Origin: Nocardia concava NBRC 100430
GTDB lineage: Bacteria; Actinomycetota; Actinomycetes; Mycobacteriales; Mycobacteriaceae
Assembly (NCBI RefSeq): GCF_000308815.1
Contig: NZ_BAFX01000020.1
Span: 1-64,000, forward strand
Direction of reading: 5' to 3'
Length of the DNA stretch: 64,000 bases
Shown: piece after piece, positions 57,566-64,000 of the stretch
How the letters are laid out: every line of letters begins with the position of its first letter
Position numbering within the stretch: position 1 is the first letter of the stretch
Notes under the pieces: generated by a model
Databases searched by the model: none
Told to the model about the DNA's origin: nothing
What the model saw: only the letters and a program-made list of their open reading frames with translations
Made by a program: the position numbers and the translations under genes

Positions 57566-60500
57566 GAGAGGATCGGATGGTCGTGGATCGGTCGAAGCCC
57601 GCCGAGATCGAGGATGTGCTGGCGCTGAGTCCGCTGCAGGAGGGGCTGTTCTCGCTGGCCCGGCTGGCGGCGGGCGGGGTCGACCTGTACACGATGCAGT
57701 TCGTCATCGATATCGGCGGACCGGTGGATGTGGCGGTGCTGCGGCGCAGTGTGGAGGTGCTGCTGGAGCGGCATCCGAATCTGCGGGCGGCGTTCTGGGA
57801 TCAGGATCTGCCCAAGCCGGTGCAGATCGTGCCCACCTGGGTGGATCTGCCGTGGCGCGAGATCGATGCCGGTGCTGAGGAATTCGATGCCATCGCGGCG
57901 GCCGATCGGGAGCTCGCCTTCGATTTGAGCAAGGGGCCCGCGCTGCGGGTCACCCTGGTGAACCTGCCCGGTGAGCGGCGGCGCATGATCCTCAACGCGC
58001 ACCACATCCTCATGGACGGCTGGGCCGTCGCGGTGTTCTTCCGCGAACTCATCGCCGTGTACGACTCCGGGGGAGTGGCGGATTCGCTGCCCGCCCCGCG
58101 TCCGTACCGCGATTACATCGGCTGGCTCGCCGCCCAGGACACCGCCGCCGCGGAACGAGCCTGGGCCGACTATCTGAGCCCGCTGTCGGGCCCGCTCATG
58201 CTCGCCGATGCCACCGCGGCCGCGGTCGGCACGGTCATTCCGCGGCGCACCCGCCACTACCTGGACCCGGAGGAGACCCGGCGGCTCACCCGGTGGGCCC
58301 GCACCAACGGCCTGACCCTGGGCACCGCCATCCAATTCGCCTGGGCCGTCGTGCTTTCCCGGCTCACCGACCGCCGCGACCTGGTGTACGGCACCACCAT
58401 CTCCGGACGCCCCGATTCGCTCCCCGGCGTGGAGACCATGATCGGGCTGTTCATCAATACCGTGCCCGCCCGGGTGATCCTGGACCGCACCGCGACCGTC
58501 CGCGACCAGTGCCGCACCCTGCAGCGCGAACAGGCCGCCATGCGCGACGTCGGCCATGTGAGCCTGTCGTCCATCCAGCGCACCGCTGGCCACGGCCCGC
58601 TCTTCGATGTCCTGTTCGTCTTCGAGAACGCCCCCATCGGTGCGGCCACCGATCCAATGGTGACCAGTAACGGCACCCGCTTCCTGCCCGTCGCCATGGA
58701 AAGCCTGGTGCACTACCCGCTTTCGGTGGTATCGCACCTCGAGGACAACCGCCTGGTGGTGGCGCTGGAAGCCATTGCCGAGGCACTGCCGCACCTGCCG
58801 GTCGCGGATATCGGCGCGCGCATCCTGTCGGTGCTGCGTCAGCTCCCCGACCACGCCGATTCGTCTCCTGACGCGCCGGACGTCCTGCTGCCCGCTGAGC
58901 GTGCCGAACTCACCGCCGGGTCTCCGGACCAGGATTCGCCAGAGGAGACTTCCGCCGACGAGCGCAGCCTCGGTGCCGCGGAGCTGCGGGCCGACGTGAT
59001 GGACCTGTTCCTGCACCATGTCGAAACAACGCCTGACGCAACGTCTTTGAGCACCGCGACCGGGCGCTACACCTACCGTGAGCTGCACGAGGCGGCCGCT
59101 CGCCTGGCCGCCGAGCTGGCCGCCCACGGTATCGGTCCGGAATCCATTGTGGCCCTGGCACTCCCACGCTCCGCCGATTCGCTCATCGCCATCCTCGCGA
59201 CCCTGTACGCCGGCGCGGCCTACGTCCCCCTCGACATCGCGGCCCCGCCCGCCCGCATCGCGTCAATCCTCCGCCAAGCCCACCCCGACCTCCTCCTCAC
59301 CACCACCGCCACCCACCCCCTCATCCACCCCGCTTCGCCGAGTGGCACAACAGCGCGGGATATCCGGACAAATCCCCTCACTGGTGTGCCACTCGACGAG
59401 CTGGTACTGGATGACGGCGCGACGGCCCAGCGGATTGCGGCGCGGGCGGTTGGGCGGCCGCGGGCGGTGCATCCGGACAACCTCGCGTATCTGATCTTCA
59501 CCTCGGGCTCTACCGGTGAACCCAAGGGCGTCATGGGCACTCGTGCGGCGCTGGCCAGCTACTTCGTCGATCACCGCGATCGCGTCTACCGCCCGGCGCG
59601 GGCCAGGCTGGGGCGGGCACTGCGGATCGCGCACGCCTGGTCGCTGAGTTTCGACGCGTCCTGGCAGCCGATGATCGGCCTGTTCGACGGGCACGCCGTG
59701 CACCTGTTCGACGAGACCGAGATGCGCGACGCGCAGGGGCTCGTCGAGGGCGTCATCCGGCACCGGGTGGACATGATCGATACCTCGCCGTCGATGTTCG
59801 GGCAGCTCTCGGCGGCTGGACTGGTGGACGGTGATCACCTCACCGTGCTCGCGCTCGGCGGCGAGGCGATCGGCCCGGCATTGTGGGAGCGGTTGCGGTC
59901 GCTGCCCGATACGGCCGTCTACAACTGCTACGGGCCGACCGAGACTACGGTCGAGGCAGTCGTCGCGACCGTGAACACCGGTGGGCTCGAGGATCTTTCG
60001 CAGGCCGGTTCCGCTCCGGTCATCGGCCGCCCGGTCGATCGGATGAGCGGCTACGTGCTCGACTCCGCGCTGCGGCCGGTGCCGCGTGGCGTCGTGGGCG
60101 AGCTGTACCTGTCGGGTGCGCAGCTGACGCGCGGCTATGTGGGTCGTGCCGCTCAGACCGCTGACCGCTTCGTCGCCGACCCGTACCGGACCGGCGTGCG
60201 CATGTACCGCACCGGAGATCTGGTGCGGCAGTTGCCCTCCGGTGAGATCGCCTATCTGGGCCGGGCCGACGATCAGGTGAAGATCCGCGGCTACCGGATC
60301 GAGATCGGCGATATCGAATCGGCGCTGTTGCGGCTGCCGGGCGTCCGCGAAGCCGCCGTCGTGGTGGTCACCCGGCCCAGCGGACCGACCTTGATCGGAT
60401 TCGCGGTGGCCGAGGACGACGCCAGCGGAATCGCCTTGCGTGCACGGCTTTCCGAGCATCTGCCGGCCTACATGGTGCCCGTCCGCATCGCCACACTGCC

Positions 60501-62259
60501 CGCGATGCCGGTCACGCCCAATGGCAAACTCGACGTGCGCGCGCTGACTGCCGCCGGCGCGAGCCTGCTCAGCGAATCGGGTTCGGGCACCGCGCCGCGG
60601 ACCGCCACCGAGCGCGCGCTGTGCGCGGCGTTCGCCACGGTGCTGGGTGATCGGGTCATCGGCATCGACGACGACTTCCTGGCCATGGGTATCGACAGCA
60701 TTGTCGCCATCTCCCTGGTCGACAAGGCCCGCCGGGCGGGGATTCCGATCACCCCGGCCATGGTGCTGGCCACTCCCACCGTGCGTGATCTCGCGGCGGC
60801 CGTGGATGTGAAGGCGGCACAACGGGACTCGATGCCGGTGGAATCGGGAGCCGGGTACGGCCCGGTGCCCGCCACCCCGATCATGCGGTGGATGTACGAG
60901 TTCGGCGGTTACCGGCGACTCACGCTGTCCACTCTCGTGACGCTCCCCGCAGGAATCGACACCACGCGACTGGAAGCCACGCTGCAAGCCCTGCTCGACG
61001 GCCACGACATGCTGCGTGCCCAGCTGTCGCACACCGAAGAGGAGCCGCAGCTGGTCACCCGGGAGCCAGGTGCGATTCGCGCAGCCGACCTGCTGACCGA
61101 GGTGGTCGTCGACGGCGATCTCGGTGCGGCACTGGAGATTCGATCACGCGAGGCCATCGACCGCATCGACCCGGATGCCGGAATCATGCTGCAAGCCGTG
61201 CGGTTCATGCGCCCGTCGGGTGATGTCCTGCTACTGACGGTCCACCACCTCGCGGTCGATCCCGTCTCCTGGCACATCATCCTCGGTGACCTCGCCGACG
61301 CCTGGCAGCAAGTCGAGGCAGGCGAGACACCCGGCGTCGCAACGGAATCCACGTCGTATCGTCGCTGGGGTCAGTTGCTGGCCGCCCGTGCCGACGGACG
61401 CGATGTGCAGTCCCAGCGCGAGTTCTGGGCCACCCAGCTGGCGGGCGGCGACGCCCCGCTCGGCCACCGCCGCCCCGACCCACGCAGCGACACCTGGGAC
61501 TCGTACCGGATCACGCCGTCGTTCACCGACGCGGCGGCCACCCGCGGCATTCTCGCGGCCACCGCCCAAGGTGATCGTGCCGCCGGACTGCACGAATTCC
61601 TGCTCGCCGCACTGGTTCTGACACTGAACACCTGGCGCGCCGAGCGTGGTCAGGACACTTCCGCGGGTGCGCTCGTGGCGCTGGAGGGCCACGGCCGCGA
61701 GGACGCCCGGGTGGCGTCCGAGGCCGACACCTCCCGCACCGTCGGCTGGTTCACCAGCGTCTACCCGCTGCGCCTGGCCGCCGGGTCCGGCATCGACGTC
61801 TCGCGGGCCGAGGCCGATCCGGCCGCCGCGACCGTGCTGCTGGAAACCGTTGCGGCCCAGGCGCACATGGTGCCCAACAAGGGACTCGACTACGACACGC
61901 TGCGTTACGGCGGCACCGCTCCGGAACTGACGGCGGAGGCCGAACCGCAGGTGCTGTTCGACTTCCTGGGCCGCATGGACCTGACGGCCGGAACCGGCAC
62001 GGAAATGCCCTTCGCACCCGTCACGGACCTGACCCTGCATCAGCGGCTGCCGATCGCACCCGAACCGGATATGCCGCTGCGCTACGCCCTGGATCTCATC
62101 GCGGCGATCTACCCCGGCGAACAAGGACCACAGCTGGTGACCCTGTTCCGCTGGAGCGCAGCCATTTTCGACGAGCCCGACATCCAGCGCTTCGACGAGA
62201 TCTGGCAGCGCGCCGTGGCCGCACTCACCGCCGCCAACGCCGCACTCAGCCCCGCATAG
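57562..62259 (+). CDS. NRPS: C-A-PCP-E
   Basis: Protein of 1565 residues. The condensation domain opens with [10 protein letters not shown] and carries HHILMDGW near 144, the style of DCL domains that accept a D-residue. The adenylation domain is complete ([28 protein letters not shown]); pocket residues read by eye are D-A-Q-D-L-L-C-V-E-K. The carrier reads MGIDSIVAI near 1045, the form usual before epimerases. The epimerization domain is intact: [10 protein letters not shown] near 1226, EGHGRED and [13 protein letters not shown] at 57562 overlaps the stop of the preceding NRPS and has GGAAGG upstream; ATG at 57577 is the alternative. It has no thioesterase, so release needs another protein. 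Confidence 0.93.
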   Translation: MREDRMVVDRSKPAEIEDVLALSPLQEGLFSLARLAAGGVDLYTMQFVIDIGGPVDVAVLRRSVEVLLERHPNLRAAFWDQDLPKPVQIVPTWVDLPWREIDAGAEEFDAIAAADRELAFDLSKGPALRVTLVNLPGERRRMILNAHHILMDGWAVAVFFRELIAVYDSGGVADSLPAPRPYRDYIGWLAAQDTAAAERAWADYLSPLSGPLMLADATAAAVGTVIPRRTRHYLDPEETRRLTRWARTNGLTLGTAIQFAWAVVLSRLTDRRDLVYGTTISGRPDSLPGVETMIGLFINTVPARVILDRTATVRDQCRTLQREQAAMRDVGHVSLSSIQRTAGHGPLFDVLFVFENAPIGAATDPMVTSNGTRFLPVAMESLVHYPLSVVSHLEDNRLVVALEAIAEALPHLPVADIGARILSVLRQLPDHADSSPDAPDVLLPAERAELTAGSPDQDSPEETSADERSLGAAELRADVMDLFLHHVETTPDATSLSTATGRYTYRELHEAAARLAAELAAHGIGPESIVALALPRSADSLIAILATLYAGAAYVPLDIAAPPARIASILRQAHPDLLLTTTATHPLIHPASPSGTTARDIRTNPLTGVPLDELVLDDGATAQRIAARAVGRPRAVHPDNLAYLIFTSGSTGEPKGVMGTRAALASYFVDHRDRVYRPARARLGRALRIAHAWSLSFDASWQPMIGLFDGHAVHLFDETEMRDAQGLVEGVIRHRVDMIDTSPSMFGQLSAAGLVDGDHLTVLALGGEAIGPALWERLRSLPDTAVYNCYGPTETTVEAVVATVNTGGLEDLSQAGSAPVIGRPVDRMSGYVLDSALRPVPRGVVGELYLSGAQLTRGYVGRAAQTADRFVADPYRTGVRMYRTGDLVRQLPSGEIAYLGRADDQVKIRGYRIEIGDIESALLRLPGVREAAVVVVTRPSGPTLIGFAVAEDDASGIALRARLSEHLPAYMVPVRIATLPAMPVTPNGKLDVRALTAAGASLLSESGSGTAPRTATERALCAAFATVLGDRVIGIDDDFLAMGIDSIVAISLVDKARRAGIPITPAMVLATPTVRDLAAAVDVKAAQRDSMPVESGAGYGPVPATPIMRWMYEFGGYRRLTLSTLVTLPAGIDTTRLEATLQALLDGHDMLRAQLSHTEEEPQLVTREPGAIRAADLLTEVVVDGDLGAALEIRSREAIDRIDPDAGIMLQAVRFMRPSGDVLLLTVHHLAVDPVSWHIILGDLADAWQQVEAGETPGVATESTSYRRWGQLLAARADGRDVQSQREFWATQLAGGDAPLGHRRPDPRSDTWDSYRITPSFTDAAATRGILAATAQGDRAAGLHEFLLAALVLTLNTWRAERGQDTSAGALVALEGHGREDARVASEADTSRTVGWFTSVYPLRLAAGSGIDVSRAEADPAAATVLLETVAAQAHMVPNKGLDYDTLRYGGTAPELTAEAEPQVLFDFLGRMDLTAGTGTEMPFAPVTDLTLHQRLPIAPEPDMPLRYALDLIAAIYPGEQGPQLVTLFRWSAAIFDEPDIQRFDEIWQRAVAALTAANAALSPA

Positions 62260-62276
62260 CGCCGGACCAGCAACCG

Positions 62277-63257
62277 ATGAACATGAGGATGGAGAACCCG
62301 GTGTCGCAATCCACCACGGACGCGGCCATTGTCGTCGAGTCCGTCGAGAAATCCTTCGGCGAGGTACACGCCCTGCGCGGCATCAGCTTCACCGCCCCGG
62401 CGGGCAGCGTGCTGGGCGTACTCGGCCCCAATGGTGCGGGCAAGACGACCACCGTCTCGGTGCTGTCCACCCTGGTCCGCCCGGATTCCGGTCGCGCCCT
62501 GGTGGCCGGGCACGATGTGGTCCGCGAACCCGACGCGGTGCGCGCCTCGATCATGCTGACCGGTCAGTACGCGGCACTCGACGAGGTGCTCACCGGCCGG
62601 GAGAACCTGGTGCTGTTCGCCCGCCTCATGGGTCTGCGCCCCAAGCCGGCCCGGCAGCGCGCCGACGAACTGCTGGAGCGCTTCGACCTCACCGGTGCCG
62701 CCGACCGGCGGGTGGGCCAGTACTCGGGTGGCATGCGCCGCCGCATCGATATCGCCTGCGGCCTGGTCCGATTGCCCAAGGTGGTGTTCCTGGACGAACC
62801 CACCACCGGTCTCGACCCGGTCAGCCGCCAGAGCCTGTGGTCGCTGGTGCGCGACCTCAAACAGCAGGGCGTCACCATCCTGCTCACCACCCAGTACCTC
62901 GAGGAAGCCGATGCCCTGAGCGACAACATCATCGTCGTCGACAAGGGCACCGTGATCGCGGAGGGCACCGCCGACCAGCTCAAGGCGCGCTCCGGTTCCA
63001 GCTACTGCGAGGTGGTCCCGGTCGAGGCGGCCGACATTCCCGCCGTCGTCACCGCGCTCCATGGTCTGGGCGAGATCACGGTCGCCGAATCCGCCGACCG
63101 CGTAGCCCTTCCAGCCCCGGACGGCGCCGCCACCCTGGGCGAAGTGCTCCGCCGGATCAACGACGCGAACATCGACCTCATCGACATCGCCCTGCGCCGC
63201 CCGTCGCTGGACGAGGTCTTCATCGAGCTGACCCGTCCGCAAGAGGTCAACGCATGA
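62277..63257 (+). CDS. DrrA-like ABC transporter ATP-binding protein (paralogue of the 12367 gene)
   Basis: ATPase of about 326 residues: Walker [11 protein letters not shown], signature [13 protein letters not shown], Walker [15 protein letters not shown]-terminal RRPSLDEVF. It is very similar along its whole length to the DrrA protein at 12367-13374. Several starts are possible: ATG 62277, 62283 or 62289, or GTG 62301, the last having the best ribosome site (GGAGA). It lies 17 bp after the NRPS, so it is probably part of the siderophore operon and energises export of the product. The stop overlaps the permease start (ATGA). Confidence 0.9.
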   Translation: MNMRMENPVSQSTTDAAIVVESVEKSFGEVHALRGISFTAPAGSVLGVLGPNGAGKTTTVSVLSTLVRPDSGRALVAGHDVVREPDAVRASIMLTGQYAALDEVLTGRENLVLFARLMGLRPKPARQRADELLERFDLTGAADRRVGQYSGGMRRRIDIACGLVRLPKVVFLDEPTTGLDPVSRQSLWSLVRDLKQQGVTILLTTQYLEEADALSDNIIVVDKGTVIAEGTADQLKARSGSSYCEVVPVEAADIPAVVTALHGLGEITVAESADRVALPAPDGAATLGEVLRRINDANIDLIDIALRRPSLDEVFIELTRPQEVNA

Positions 63258-64000
63258 GCGTCGACACCGTAGGAACGCAATTCCGTGTGCCCGCCGGGCT
63301 TCAATGGAAGGCCCTGAGCGGCAGAACCATTCGCGCCGCGCTGCGGGAGGGTGATATCCCCTTCGGGTTCGCCGCGCCGATGATCTTCTTCCTGTGTTTC
63401 TATGTGCCGCTGCGCAAGTCGATGGAGGCGAGCGGTCTCGACTACGCCCAGTACCTGCTGCCGGTGATCGTGGTGCAGGGCATGTTCTTCACCGCCATGT
63501 CGGCCGGTGACCGCGCGGCGCGAGACACCTTCAGCGGCATGGGAACCCGGCTGCGGTCCATGCCGGTGCGCGCCTGGCTGCCCATGGCCGCCCGCATGTC
63601 GGCGAACCTGGTCCGCGCCCTGGCCGCCATCGCGGGTGCGCTGGTGATCGGCTATATCTTCGGATTCCGCTTCCACGATGTTGCGGGTGCGCTCGGATTC
63701 TTACTGCTCGCACTGGCTTTCGCCGCCGCGATCGTCATCGGCGCGGACACCTTGGGTGTGGCCACCGGCAAGCCCGAGATCGGCGCGTCCGCGCTGCTGG
63801 CTCCACAACTGCTGCTGATCATGCTCTCCACCGGTTTCGTTCCGGCGGTGGCCTTCCCGGGCTGGATTCAGCCCTTTGTCCGCAATCAGCCCGTCTCCCA
63901 GGTCGCCGCCGCCCTGCGCGGCCTCGCCGACGGCGAATTCCCCACGGCCGTCATCGTTTCCGTGGCCTGGTGCGCCGGGCTGATCGTGCTGTTCACCGCG
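63254..64000 (+). CDS. ABC-2 type permease (DrrB-like), 3' partial
   Basis: Coding sequence from ATG at 63254 is open to the end of the window, 249 codons. Membrane helices and the family stretch STGFVPAVAFPGWIQPF with RNQPVSQ match the DrrB protein at 13371. It pairs with the ATPase immediately upstream. A second permease may follow beyond the window, as in the first Drr operon. Confidence 0.88.
   Translation, partial: MSVDTVGTQFRVPAGLQWKALSGRTIRAALREGDIPFGFAAPMIFFLCFYVPLRKSMEASGLDYAQYLLPVIVVQGMFFTAMSAGDRAARDTFSGMGTRLRSMPVRAWLPMAARMSANLVRALAAIAGALVIGYIFGFRFHDVAGALGFLLLALAFAAAIVIGADTLGVATGKPEIGASALLAPQLLLIMLSTGFVPAVAFPGWIQPFVRNQPVSQVAAALRGLADGEFPTAVIVSVAWCAGLIVLFTA

Overview
The window is chromosomal DNA from a high-GC, mycolate-containing actinomycete, most probably a Nocardia species. 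The indicators are an antigen-85-type esterase, an MTB12-like secreted protein, a tandem-TetR (Mce3R-like) regulator, an MMPL transporter, and an iron-regulated siderophore locus of the nocobactin/mycobactin type. No phage, insertion sequence, CRISPR array or complete tRNA gene was recognised.

Layout. 1-5762: 3' part of a terminal NRPS protein (C-A-PCP-TE, followed by an unusual degenerate A-like and E-like tail). 5839-12036: secreted esterase, Nramp metal transporter, enoyl-CoA hydratase-like protein divergent from a tandem TetR regulator, and an aldehyde-dehydrogenase-like protein lacking the usual nucleophile. 12367-15058: DrrABC-type ABC exporter. 15172-18616: reductase-like SDR, lycopene cyclase, hotdog protein and a small secreted protein. 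19124-24395: the S10 ribosomal operon (rpsJ to rpsQ) with a strong terminator. 24603-38592: small regulators and enzymes, including a 1121-residue flavoprotein-lyase fusion that may make nitrite from aspartate, LysR/DUF5997, EXLDI/MMPL, a sulfotransferase, a CPBP protease and a pseudouridine synthase. 38686-39495: a septum-formation-family membrane protein. 39537-64000: the siderophore locus.

Siderophore locus. Two half-ABC transporters (IrtAB-like), a secreted protein, a lysine N6-hydroxylase (NbtG/MbtG), a formyltransferase, a type II thioesterase, a ketosynthase (MbtC-like), an AT-KR-ACP protein (MbtD-like), two large NRPSs and a second DrrAB-type exporter follow one another. Three good IdeR iron boxes (39537, 43973, 45415) precede the transporter pair, the hydroxylase/secreted protein and the formyltransferase. 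The gene set predicts a formyl-hydroxylysine-containing siderophore with a polyketide-derived beta-hydroxy acid unit. The salicylate-loading and oxazoline-forming parts are not in view and must lie elsewhere, or the product differs from nocobactin.

A feature not explained by the genes is a dispersed palindromic element of 75 bp (five copies; one shortened to 67 bp). Each copy is made of two covarying 8-bp hairpins. Three copies overlap coding sequence: one near the 3' end of an ABC transporter gene, one in the KR-ACP linker of the PKS, and one that supplies the C-terminus and stop codon of the lycopene cyclase. In both siderophore genes the element is read in the same frame, so it encodes a related 25-residue peptide in two unrelated proteins.

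All function calls come from reading motifs and from memory of the families. No database search was run.
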